From Glycomyces fuscus (GTDB lineage Bacteria; Actinomycetota; Actinomycetes; Streptosporangiales; Streptosporangiaceae): 64,000 nucleotides of DNA. The translations under genes and the position numbers were made by a program. The DNA lies in the NCBI GenBank assembly GCA_002529455.1, contig NYMS01000006.1:496001-560000 (forward strand), given 5' to 3'. This document shows positions 43,120 to 52,900 of the stretch, piece after piece; positions within the stretch are counted from its first letter, which is position 1, and the number at the start of each line of letters is the position of its first letter. The notes below the pieces were generated by a model. It was not told where the DNA came from. It saw nothing but the letters and a program-made list of their open reading frames with translations, and did not search any database.

Positions 43120-44505
43120 ATGCCGAGAAGCCCCCAGGCCCCCTCACTGCTCCTGAGAGGGACCTGCGCCTCCGCCTCCGCCCTCCTGGCCCTCGGGCTG
43201 CTGCCCGCCGCCCCCGCGCTGGCCGAGACCGCCGTCAACCCCGTGTCGGGAAACCAGGGCTTCCTCGTGGTCACCGAGGGCGACGCGGTCCTCGCGGGCA
43301 ACGAGTCCGAGGGCGCCATCGCGGTCGGCGGTGACCTCGTCTTCGGCGACTACAACGTCGCCGCCCACACCCCCGGCTCCCACACCGCCGAGGGGGACGA
43401 GCACCCCACCGCACTCCTGGTGAACGGCCGGGTGGACTTCGGTGCCAGTGAGGGCGACCTGAAGGTGCTCCAGGACGGGTACGTCAAGGTCGGCGCGGCC
43501 GCGGACGCCGACATCAGCACGACGGACCACAACGGTGCCCAGGTCAACACCGTGGTCGCCGGACCCGGGGGCCGTGAGACCACACCGAGGGTCTCGCTCA
43601 CCGTCCGCCAGCCTCGGGAGTCCGTCACCGGCGGGGCCCTCGACGTCGCGGGCCTGTTCCCCGCCTACCGCGAGCGCTCGGCCGGGCTCGCCGCGTGCGA
43701 GGGCGGGGTGGTCCCGCTGCGGACCGGCGACGGCTCCGAGGCCCTGCCGCCCTTCGAGCAGGGCGCCAACGTCACCCTCCCGCTGGCCCGAGGCACCCAG
43801 AACGTGTGGAACGTCGCCGCGGAGGACCTGGCCGCCCTGGAGGTCATCACCTTCGGGGACGCGCCCGGACCGGACGCACCGCTCCTGGTCAACGTCGACA
43901 CCTCCGGCGTGGGCGGGCGGTTCGAGTGGCGCACCCCCAACATGGCCGGGATCGGGCTGGAGCAGGCCCGGTACGTCCTGTTCAACTTCGGTGACGCCAC
44001 CGCCGTCACCTTCACCCCCGACAGCCGGACCGTCGAGGGCACCGTCTTCGCCCCCGACGCGAAGGTGAGGTGGCTGTCGCCGGGCAACATCGAGGGCAAC
44101 GTCATCGCGGCCTCCTTCGAGCACGGTTCCCCGTCCGAGGGCGTCGTCGGCAACGGCGAACTGCACAACGGTGACTTCTCCGCGGAGCTGACCCCGTGCG
44201 GCCCCGGCGGGGACGGGGCCCCCGAGGAGCCCGGAGAGCCCGGAGAGCCCGAGCCGACCCCCGGCGGCGAGGGGTCCGAGGCCCCCGAGGAGGAGCAGCC
44301 GGGCGAGGGCCCCGTCACGGAGGAGACGCCCGGCGGGGAGCCCTCGGCCTCCCCGTCACCCGAGCAGGCCGCCGGATCCGACGGCGGTCTGGCCGTGACC
44401 GGCGCGAGCCTGTGGGGCCTGGTCGGCGCGGCCGTCGTGGCGATCGGCGCCGGTGTGGCGGCCTTCGTGTTCACCAGGCGCAGGAGGACCGGCCCCTCCG
44501 CCTGA
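43120..44505 (+). CDS. Choice-of-anchor A surface protein with LAVTG sorting signal
   Basis: 461 residues. A signal peptide (ASALLALGLLPAAPALA) is followed by a choice-of-anchor A domain (GFLVVTEGDAVLAGNESEGAIAVGGDL; VEGTVFAPDAKV; EGNVIAASF). Next comes a Glu/Pro/Gly linker of about 70 residues, then LAVTGASLWGLVG, a hydrophobic stretch and RRRR. LAxTG is the motif used by class E sortases of high-GC actinobacteria, so the protein is probably wall-linked. ATG 43120. Confidence 0.88.
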   Translation: MPRSPQAPSLLLRGTCASASALLALGLLPAAPALAETAVNPVSGNQGFLVVTEGDAVLAGNESEGAIAVGGDLVFGDYNVAAHTPGSHTAEGDEHPTALLVNGRVDFGASEGDLKVLQDGYVKVGAAADADISTTDHNGAQVNTVVAGPGGRETTPRVSLTVRQPRESVTGGALDVAGLFPAYRERSAGLAACEGGVVPLRTGDGSEALPPFEQGANVTLPLARGTQNVWNVAAEDLAALEVITFGDAPGPDAPLLVNVDTSGVGGRFEWRTPNMAGIGLEQARYVLFNFGDATAVTFTPDSRTVEGTVFAPDAKVRWLSPGNIEGNVIAASFEHGSPSEGVVGNGELHNGDFSAELTPCGPGGDGAPEEPGEPGEPEPTPGGEGSEAPEEEQPGEGPVTEETPGGEPSASPSPEQAAGSDGGLAVTGASLWGLVGAAVVAIGAGVAAFVFTRRRRTGPSA

Positions 44506-44678
44506 GGGACGGACGTCCGCGGAGGCCGCGGCACGGGACACCGCCGGTCCGGCCTCCGGTGACCGCGGCGCCGGTGACCGGAGGCCGGGTGGCCGCGGCC
44601 TCGGCGGCGGCCGACACGGTCCCCGAGCGCCCGGGTCCCGTACGGGGGCTCCGATCCGGGTGGTCGGGGCCCCGGTGC

Positions 44679-45788
44679 TCACCGGGGATCCTCAGCGTCC
44701 GTCCGCGCCGTGTCCGGTTCCGCCCGCCCGTCCGGTTCGGGGTACTCCTCGCGGATGCGCCGTGCCAGTTCGGTGAAGCCGCCCCGCTCCAGGACGATCA
44801 CCTGCTCGTGGACGAACTTCGCGCGCTCCTGGGCGTCCTCGAAGGAGTCGGCCAGCCCGCGCAGGATGGCCACCTGCACGTCGCGCTCGGCCGACTCGGG
44901 GCCCGCGCCCTCGGCGGGCCACCAGTAGCTCTCGTACCCCTCGCCGTCGACGTCGCTGCCCGGCCCGGGGGGCGCGGGGATCTCGTCGTCCCCACCGAGG
45001 TCCAGCGGTTCGTCGACCGGGTCGAGGCCGCCGAAGGCGCCGAGGCCGTCGTCCACGGCCGGGCGCGGGGGGACGACCGGGCCCGCCTGGGCGAGCGCCA
45101 GGTCCTCCAGCTCCTCCTCGGCGTCGCGTACGGCCTCGCGCAGCTCGCGGTCCTTGCGGAGCCCGGACATGCGGCGCAGCCGCTCGGCGTCCTCCTCCGG
45201 CAGGCGCAGGCTCACCTCCTCCGCCCAGGCCACGACCCCGGCGCCGGTGACCGCGGTCTCCACCGCGAGACGGGCGGCCAGCTCGCACTCGGCCATCCCG
45301 TGGTCGCCGGGCTCGACGCCGCGGGCCAGCTCGGAGGCGCGGGTGACCACCGCCAGGACGGCGGGGGCGACCGGGTTGCGCAGGCTCAGGTCCACGTGGC
45401 CCTCCCACCGCCAGTGCACCACGGCGGAGAACACCAGGTCGTAGTCCTGCGCGGCGCTGGGCAGCGCGACCGGGCGGACCCGGGTGCCGCGCGCGCCGCC
45501 GCGTTCCCCGAAGGCGTCGAGCGTTTCGGCCGGTTCGCCGTGGGCCCTCCCGGGGGAGGCGTCGGCGGCCGCCGACGCCGTCACGGCGGCCACGGCGTCG
45601 CCGAAGCGCGACACGAGGGCGCCCAGGAGCAGGAGCACGACCGGGATCCACAGCAGGGTCCACAGGCCGACCAGGGGGTAGAGGGCACAGGGCACGACGG
45701 CCACCGCCGTGGCGGCCACCACGAGGTGCACGCGTGTGAAGGGGGTGACGGGGGTGACGGTGTGCCTCCTCTCGCGGCGCGGTCGCAC
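44679..45788 (-). CDS. Hypothetical two-helix membrane protein
   Basis: 369 residues. Two hydrophobic segments (VHLVVAATAVAVVPCAL and LWTLLWIPVVLLLLGALV) near the N-terminus, then a cytoplasmic part with DLVFSAVVHWRWEGHVDLSL, a helical region and an acidic tail. No family is recognised. The GTG at 45788 lacks a ribosome-binding site, while GAGGAGG lies inside the frame, so the start is doubtful. Confidence 0.55.
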   Translation of the reverse strand: MRPRRERRHTVTPVTPFTRVHLVVAATAVAVVPCALYPLVGLWTLLWIPVVLLLLGALVSRFGDAVAAVTASAAADASPGRAHGEPAETLDAFGERGGARGTRVRPVALPSAAQDYDLVFSAVVHWRWEGHVDLSLRNPVAPAVLAVVTRASELARGVEPGDHGMAECELAARLAVETAVTGAGVVAWAEEVSLRLPEEDAERLRRMSGLRKDRELREAVRDAEEELEDLALAQAGPVVPPRPAVDDGLGAFGGLDPVDEPLDLGGDDEIPAPPGPGSDVDGEGYESYWWPAEGAGPESAERDVQVAILRGLADSFEDAQERAKFVHEQVIVLERGGFTELARRIREEYPEPDGRAEPDTARTDAEDPR

Positions 45789-46306
45789 CGGCGGGGCCCG
45801 ATCGGGGGAACGGAGTTACACGGCGCGGTCCCGGGCGAACCGGCGCGGCCCCTTCCGGCGACATCCGACAGTCTGCCCCAGATCCGGAGCGCACGTGCCA
45901 CGAACGGCTCCACGCGCCCCCGGGCACGTCGGGACGGGCCCCATACTCCGTCCCGGAGCCGCACGCCCCCACCCGCCCCGCACGCCTCGTGCGCCCCGTC
46001 CCCGCGAACAGCCTCCGGCGCGCGGCGAGAGGCCCCTCACCTCCGGGAACCGCGGTTTCGGGCACCACCGGAAACCGAGGACCCGCGCGCCCCCGCGAAA
46101 CCCCCGCCGTCCGCGGCCACCGAGCCCGCCAGGCGAACACCCGACCAAGGGAACATGTCCCCCGCACCCCTGTTGGGCGAACACCTTCCGCCGTGTCGGC
46201 CCCGGGGTCGCCTGGGGTCCTGGGAACGGCACAGAATGCGATCATCCCCCGCAACCCGTCCCCACGGGCCCACCCTCGTCGCCGAGCCCGCTCTCGGAGC
46301 CAGCCC
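45789..46306. other. 518-bp spacer between divergent genes
   Basis: High GC with no trusted frame. It separates a minus-strand membrane-protein gene from the plus-strand acyltransferase gene and should carry both promoters. No operator was recognised. Confidence 0.35.
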
Positions 46307-48334
46307 ATGTTCTCAGCACCCGCCCGGACCGGACGCCGCTTCCGGCCCGAGGTCCAGGGCCTGCGCGCCGTCGCCGTCCTCCTGGTCCTCGTCTACCACC
46401 TCAATCCCGCCCTGCTGCCGGGCGGCTACGTCGGCGTCGACGTGTTCTTCGTGATCTCCGGCTTCCTCATCACGTCACTGCTGTACCGCGAGGCCACCGA
46501 GCACGGCAAGGTGTCGATCGGCGGCTTCTACGTGCGCCGCGTCCGGCGCCTCCTGCCCGCCGCGACGACGGTGCTCCTGGTCACCGGCGCGGCCGCGTTC
46601 TTCCTCCTGCCCGTCACCCGCCTGGTCGACACCGCCTGGCAGCTGGTGGCCTCGGCCGCCTACGTGGAGAACCTCTACCTGGCCCGGCAGGCGGTGGACT
46701 ACCTGGCCTCGGACGACCCGCCCAGCCCCGTCCAGCACTTCTGGTCGCTGTCGGTGGAGGAGCAGTTCTACCTGGTGTGGCCGCTCCTGTTCGTGGTGTG
46801 GGCCCTGGCCCGGCGCCGCTGGCGGGCCACCGCCCGCACCCTCACCGTCCTGCTGGGTTCGGTGCTGGTGCTGTCCCTGGCCTGCTCGGTGCTGCTGACC
46901 TCGCAGGAGGCGGCCTCGGCGTACTTCCTGCCGACGACCCGCGCCTGGGAGCTGGCCGTGGGCGGCCTTCTCGCGGTCGGGCTGGCGCACGGCAGCCTGC
47001 CCGAGCGCTGGCGCGCGCCCCTGGGCTGGCTCGGCCTCATCGCCGTCGCGGGTTCCGCGGCGGCCTACGACGACGGCACGCCCTTCCCCGGCTGGGCGGC
47101 GATCCTGCCGGTCCTGGGCAGCGCAGCGGTGATCGCCGCCGAGGACTCCCCCGCGAGGCTGTCGGCGTCCCGGCTGCTGAGCACCGCGCCCGCCCGGTGG
47201 ATCGGCGACGTGTCGTACTCGCTCTACCTGTGGCACTGGCCGCTGATCGTCTTCGCGCTGGCGCTGCTCGGACAGGAGAGCCTCGGCGCGCCGGAGGTCC
47301 TGGCGGTCGCGGCCGTGTCCGTGCTGTTGGCGTGGGCGACCAAGGTGTGGGTGGAGGACCCGGTGCGCGACCGGGGCCTGGTCCGCCGCGGCCGCTCGGC
47401 CCTGGCCGTGGCCACGGCGGGCGTGGTGACGGTGGCCGCGGTGAGCGGTGCGGTGTACGTGCGGGTCGACCGGGAGCAGTCGGTGACGTTCGACCCCTCG
47501 GTGCACGTGGGTCCCGCCGCGCTCGGCCGGACCGCCGACACGGGGCCGCTCTACCCCTCCCCCGTCAACGCGGAGGACGACGTGCCCGCGCTGTACGACG
47601 ACGACTGCCAGGCCTCGCACTCCGACACCGACCCCTCCGACCCGTGCGTGTACGGCCCCGAGGACGCCACCCAGGACGTGGCGGTGCTCGGGGACTCGCA
47701 CAGCGCCCAGTGGGTCACGGCGCTGGAGGGGATGGCCCAGGAGCGCGGTTGGCGACTGCACCTCTACACCAAGTCCTCGTGCGCCTTCACCGACACGGTG
47801 GTCAGAGGGCCCGACGGCGGCCCGTACACGGCGTGCGGCGAGTGGAACCGCGCGGTGGTCGACGAGTTGGAGGAGCTGCGGCCGGACCTGGTGTTCACCA
47901 GCTCCTCCACCGCCAGCGACCCCGCCGAGGAGACCACCCCGGAGGAGGACCTGGCCGTGATGGCCGAGGGCATGGGCCTGCTGTGGGAGGAGGTGGCCCG
48001 GGTCAGCGGCGAGGTCGTCGCGCTGCGCGACACCCCGCGCGCCCGCCGGGACGTGGTGGAGTGCGTGGCGGCCAACCTCGAGGACCCGTCGCCGTGCGAG
48101 CGGCCGGCGCAGGAGGCGCTCCAGGACGCCGACCCGCAGGAGGTCGCCGCCCGGGAGTCCGGGGGCGAGGTCCACTGGATCGACCTCACCGACCGGTTCT
48201 GCGTCGACGGCGGATGCCCGGCGGTGATCGGCAACGTGATGGTCTACCGCGACTCCGGGCACATCACCAGCACCTACATCGACCTGCTCACCGATGACCT
48301 CGCCGCGCGGATGGACGAGGCGCTGGAGTCCTGA
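46307..48334 (+). CDS. Acyltransferase-3/SGNH O-acyltransferase
   Basis: 675 residues. An AT3 membrane domain opens with RPEVQGLRAVAVLLVLVYHL (catalytic His), FFVISGFLIT and the RR-x-L-P-A region, with about ten hydrophobic segments to residue 400. A C-terminal SGNH hydrolase-like domain has GDSHSAQW and a late RDSGHIT (Asp, His). Such proteins O-acetylate cell-wall or exported glycans or antibiotics. ATG 46307 has CGGAG upstream. Confidence 0.92.
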   Translation: MFSAPARTGRRFRPEVQGLRAVAVLLVLVYHLNPALLPGGYVGVDVFFVISGFLITSLLYREATEHGKVSIGGFYVRRVRRLLPAATTVLLVTGAAAFFLLPVTRLVDTAWQLVASAAYVENLYLARQAVDYLASDDPPSPVQHFWSLSVEEQFYLVWPLLFVVWALARRRWRATARTLTVLLGSVLVLSLACSVLLTSQEAASAYFLPTTRAWELAVGGLLAVGLAHGSLPERWRAPLGWLGLIAVAGSAAAYDDGTPFPGWAAILPVLGSAAVIAAEDSPARLSASRLLSTAPARWIGDVSYSLYLWHWPLIVFALALLGQESLGAPEVLAVAAVSVLLAWATKVWVEDPVRDRGLVRRGRSALAVATAGVVTVAAVSGAVYVRVDREQSVTFDPSVHVGPAALGRTADTGPLYPSPVNAEDDVPALYDDDCQASHSDTDPSDPCVYGPEDATQDVAVLGDSHSAQWVTALEGMAQERGWRLHLYTKSSCAFTDTVVRGPDGGPYTACGEWNRAVVDELEELRPDLVFTSSSTASDPAEETTPEEDLAVMAEGMGLLWEEVARVSGEVVALRDTPRARRDVVECVAANLEDPSPCERPAQEALQDADPQEVAARESGGEVHWIDLTDRFCVDGGCPAVIGNVMVYRDSGHITSTYIDLLTDDLAARMDEALES

Positions 48335-48349
48335 GGCAGAGGGGCCGGA

Positions 48350-48387
48350 CCGCCCTCCGGGCACGGGATCCCGTGCCCGGAGGGCGG
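48350..48387. terminator. Perfect 19-bp hairpin
   Basis: CCGCCCTCCGGGCACGGGA (48350-48368) is followed immediately by its exact complement (48369-48387). It lies after the acyltransferase stop. Confidence 0.75.
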
Positions 48388-48454
48388 GGGTTAGGCTCGG
48401 CGTATCCGGGCTTCCCCCTCCCCGGGCCCGGCCCCTCCCCCCTCTGGAGCGCCT

Positions 48455-49489
48455 GTGCACATCCCCCGCCACCCGTTCGCCCCGTCCGTTCCCGTCCTGC
48501 TCTCGGGCGTCCTCCTCCTCTCGTCGGCGGGGTGCGCCGACGACGCGCCCGACGCCGCGGCGCCCGCGGCGTCCACGGCGCCCGTGGCGGAGCCGGACGG
48601 ATCCCCCTCCGCGGCCGGCGGGACCGGCGCCGGGGAGGCGCCGTCGGGCTTCGCCCCGCCGGAGGAGCCCTACGCGGCCGTGGACGCCGAACTGAGCGAG
48701 CGCCTGCACCTGCCGGTGTACGACTACCGACTCGACGAGTACGAGGCGTACGTCGTCGCCAGGGCGGCGGACACGCTGACCGTGGAGTGCCTGGTGGACC
48801 TCGGCTACGAGGCCTCGGTCAACGCCGAGCTGGAGATGGGCACCCTGACCATGCGGGCCTTCGGCCCCCACCACGAGTACCGCCGCTACGGGAACATGCG
48901 CTTGGACGTGGCCGAGGAGTACGGTTACGGCCTCCCCGACGAGGTCGCCCCCGACCCCTACCGCCTCGGGGGCGGGGAGGACCTGCGCGCGGAGGCCCGG
49001 GGGGCGGTCACGGCCGGCGGTGAGGACTTCGCGTCCCCCTCGGGCGAACCGGTGCCCGAGGGAGGGTGCCTGGGGTGGGCGCGTCGGCAGATCGACCCTG
49101 ACAGCGCCCTGCCCTACGAGGTCGGCGAGGACGGCGGGGCCCTCGACGTTCCGGAGTCCCATGTCCTCGTGGAGGAGCTCCTGGGCGAGTCCTACTCCGC
49201 CGCCATGGGGGACCCCGCCGTCGTCGGGGCCGCCGCGGCCTGGGACACGTGTATGTCCGGTGTCGTGGAGGGGTTCCACGGAACACCGGGCTCCGGTGAG
49301 GGCGCGGACGCCGACACCGCGCTCCCCGCGCTGGAGTGCCGTGACTCCTCCGGTTACACGGACGCCTTCGTCGCCGCCGAGCGCGCCCTCCTGGAGGACC
49401 TGATCACCGAGCACGAGGAGGCCCTCACCGCGCGCCGCGATCGGCTCCGGGAGAACCTGGAGACCGCGCTGGACGTCCTCGGCTGGTAG
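48455..49489 (+). CDS. Lipoprotein of unknown function
   Basis: 344 residues. Signal peptide with lipobox (LLLSSAGC) then a 50-residue Ala/Pro linker. The mature part has four or more cysteines (ECLVDLGY, GGCLGWARRQI, DTCMSGV, LECRDSSGY) and charged helices. The pattern of paired Cys and a C-terminal helix is common in actinomycete secreted proteins I cannot name. GTG 48455. Confidence 0.7.
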   Translation: MHIPRHPFAPSVPVLLSGVLLLSSAGCADDAPDAAAPAASTAPVAEPDGSPSAAGGTGAGEAPSGFAPPEEPYAAVDAELSERLHLPVYDYRLDEYEAYVVARAADTLTVECLVDLGYEASVNAELEMGTLTMRAFGPHHEYRRYGNMRLDVAEEYGYGLPDEVAPDPYRLGGGEDLRAEARGAVTAGGEDFASPSGEPVPEGGCLGWARRQIDPDSALPYEVGEDGGALDVPESHVLVEELLGESYSAAMGDPAVVGAAAAWDTCMSGVVEGFHGTPGSGEGADADTALPALECRDSSGYTDAFVAAERALLEDLITEHEEALTARRDRLRENLETALDVLGW

Positions 49490-49966
49490 CGGCCACACCC
49501 CCGACCGGAGAAATTGAAAAGGCACGACTCGACACGGAACGTCCCGAAATAAATCCTTTTCATAGACATTAACGGCCTTTGCGACACATTCAGGGAAAAG
49601 ACCGCCTTCCCCGTCTGATGTCGTGATCTACACCTCCGAGGGTGGTTCTCCGGGGAAAAGAAGCAGCGTCGGACACGCGCGAACCAAAAGGCCCGTGTTC
49701 TCCCCGTCAACGCCCGCCTGAGGGGTATGCTCGTGACCCGAAACGGCCGCGCCGGAAAGCACGGGAAAAACCCCGGCCGTGAAAGGTGGAGCCGATGCAG
49801 GAACACGAAGCGACCGGGACCGGCGGGACGGGAGCGACCACCGCCTCCGGTTCCGGGGGAGCCCTCGTGAACTGACCGGCACCGCCTCCCGAGTCCGCCA
49901 CCCACCCCCCGCACCCCCTCGCCGGACCGTACGACCACGACCACACGAGGGGAGCGGGATCGCACG
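49490..49966. other. Leader region of the GTPase operon
   Basis: 477 bp. 49510-49620 is AT-rich for this genome and probably holds the promoter. A small ORF with a good ribosome-binding site lies at 49795-49875. Confidence 0.4.
49795..49875 (+). CDS. 26-residue leader-like ORF, uncertain
   Basis: ATG 49795 has AAAGGTGGAG at correct spacing. The peptide is Gly/Thr/Ser/Ala-rich (starts MQEHEATGTGGTG) and ends 91 bp before the large Fn3 gene. It may be a leader peptide or a secreted peptide, or chance. Confidence 0.35.
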   Translation: MQEHEATGTGGTGATTASGSGGALVN

Positions 49967-52900
49967 ATGCCCTGGGACGCACAGGAACGCACACGCTACG
50001 AGGACGAGGTGCTGGTGGCCGCGCGCGCCCACGGGCTGCCGGCGGACCTGTTCGCGCGCTACGGTGTCGGGCCCCGCCTGGAACGGCGGCTGTGCACCGA
50101 CCCGGCCGCGTTCACCGAGCACGTCAACGAGGTGTGCGCCTACTGGCGCGCGCTCCAGAGCCGCCGCCGCTCCCTGAAGGAGGTGCTCGCCGACCTGGTC
50201 GCCGAGCACGAGCGGCTGGAGGGCGAGGGCGCGCTCACGTACGCCCACTTCCAGGAGGTCCGCGCCGAGACGGCCCGGAGGGCCCTGGCCGCGTGGACCG
50301 GGATCGCGGAGGGCCTGACCACCACCCTCCTGGACCGCGACACCCTCCGGTCGATGATCGCGCCGGTGGGCGTGGCCGAGACCGAGGCCGAGCGCGTGCT
50401 GCTCGACCACGGCGTGCGCGTCGTGGAGCGGTTGCCCGAGCTGGCCGACGACCCGCCCGTGCACACCCTGAACACCCTGCGCGAGCACCTGCGCGCCCGG
50501 GGCGTGCCCTTCTCCCCCATGGAGGTCTTCGGCGAGCAGCGCCTGGCCGAGGGGTTCACCGTGCTGGACGGCTTCCGGCTCCACGACGGCACCGTCCTGG
50601 ACAAGGCCGCCCTGGACGAGGCGGTCCAGCGCGTGCGGCTGGAACCGGAGACGGAGGGCAGGACGGCGGCCGAGAACGTGCTGGAGATCCTGCGCGCCGA
50701 GGGCGACCAGGCCGACGCCCTCGTGCTGTGGGAGATCGTCGGCGACCTGCGCGAGCGCCCGGAGTCCCTGACCGAGGCCGGACTGGTCCGGCACTGGATC
50801 CGCCGCGGGCTGGCCGAGGAGGAGGCGCTGCTGCTGGCCGCGGCCGTGCGGCGGCCGGCCCCCGACGCCGACGCGTCCGCCCGGGCGGAACGCGACGTGT
50901 GCGACCTGCTCGTGGACGACCGGCTGCGCCAGGCGCAGGAGGCCGACGAGGACCTGCCCGAGGACCACGACCTGCACGAGCGCCTGCGCGCGCGGATGCA
51001 CCAGGTGGAGGAACTGACCGCGCGGGCGGAACGGGCGCTGCGCGCGGGCGACCGCGAGGAGGCCGCCCGGGCCCTGGCCGCGGCGGCGGACGCGGCCGCC
51101 GACGACGAGGCGCTCACCGCCCGGCTGGACGAGGTGGAGCCGCTGCCGCCGCGCGGCGTGGAGGCCCGGGTCGACGGCCGGAACGTGGTGGTGTCCTGGC
51201 AGCCCTGCCCCGGTCCGTCCGGGTCGGTCACCTACCGGGTGACGCGGCGCACCGGGCGGGACGGAAGCGCCCGCGAGACGCTGGTGGGCGAGCTGCCGGG
51301 GCACGAGATCACCGACACCAGCGCCCCCGTGGGCGCGGAGGCGCGCTACGCGGTGGTGGCGGTACGCGGCGGCGGGCGCGGGGTGTCGGAGGAGGCGTCG
51401 ACCGCGCCGGTGATGATCGCGCCGGAGGTCTCCTCGCTCCGGGTGCGCGCCGGGGAGCGGTCGGTGTCCGGCTCCTGGCAGGCCCCGGCGGAGGCGGTGC
51501 GCGTGGAGGTGCTGCGCGGTGTGGGGGCGCCGCCGCGCGGCGCGGGCGACGGCGTGCGCGTGGAGACCGACGGGTCGGGGTTCTGCGACACCGACGTCGA
51601 GATGGACGTGGAGTACCACTACCGGGTCCGCGCGGTCTACGTGACCTCGAACGGGCACGCCCGGGGGTCGGCGGGGCTCGTCCGCCGGGCCAGCCCGGGC
51701 CCGTGCCCGTCCGCGGTGCGGGACCTGTCCGTGGTGCCGGACGGCGGTGCGGACTTCCGGGCCTCGTGGACGCGGCCGTCCCGGGGGAAGGTCGTGCTGC
51801 GGGTCGGGGAGGAGCCGCCCGAGTGGCCGCTCGGCACGGTGGTCGGCCCCGACGACCTGGAGTCCTACGGCCGTGAGGTGGCCCAGACCCCGCTGGCCGA
51901 CGACGAGGGGTCCCCCGAGGACCGGGGGGCCGGCAGAAGGAGCGGAACGGGTTCTCGGCCGGGCGCGGGCCGGGCCTCGGGGCCGCCCCCGGTGTCCGCG
52001 GCCGGACACGCGGACCCCTCGCGCGCGGGGGCGCCCGGCGAGGAGAGGGAGGGCGTGCGTGTGCTCGGGCCCGGGGAGAGGACCACCGGCCAGGTCCGTG
52101 GCGGCGCCAGCGGCGGGGCGCACGGCCCGCACGCGCCGCGCACCGGTGCCGTGGTGCCCGGGGAGGCCGGCGCCCGTCCCCGCGAGGACGCGTTCCACGA
52201 CACGGGCCGTGCGCGCACCGCGCCCTCCGAACAGGGCGGGCACGGGGAGGTCGAGGGCATCCGCGTCCTCGGTCCGGGTGAGAGGAGCCCCGCCGAGATC
52301 CGGGACGCCGCCCCCGGCGCGGACGTCCGGGGCACGGCCTTCGCTGACGAGGAGGAGGGGGAGGGGGTCCGGATCCTGGCCCCCGGGGAGGGGCCTTCGG
52401 GTCGGACCCGCACCGGCCCCGGCCCGGACGCCCGCGCCCCGCACACGGCCTGTGCCGGATCCGCGGAGCCCGGGGGCGCCGAAGGGGACCGTGCTCCCGA
52501 CCCCGCTGAGGGGTCCGGGAGCCGTACCCGCAGCGTGGGGAAGCACGCCAGGCTCTCCCCCGCCGCGGAGTCCCCGGCACCGGCGGCCGACGGGGAGGAG
52601 GGTGTCCTCGGCGCTCCCGCGCGGACCGGGGCGGAGGCCCCCGACGAGCGGAACCGGGCCGTGGACGCCCGCGCGGTGCCCCCGGCCGACGGCGCCGACC
52701 TGCCGCGCGTGGTCCTGCCGTCCCCGCCCGCGGGAGGGGAGGGCGAGGGCGCCCGCGTTCTCAGCTCCGTCGGTCAGACCGGGGCCGGGGTCGCGGACGG
52801 TGAGGTCCGCACGGCCAACCCGCCGACGCGCCGTACCGCCGGGGGCGACGGGCCGGGCGGCGGACCTGTGGTGCCCGCGCAGGGCGTCGCCCTCCACGAC

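Noticed and set aside
44692-46308. Minus-strand frame of 538 codons extending past the hypothetical membrane-protein gene
   Set aside because: It runs in a different frame over the annotated gene and ends in Arg/Pro repeats; no domain and poor bias.
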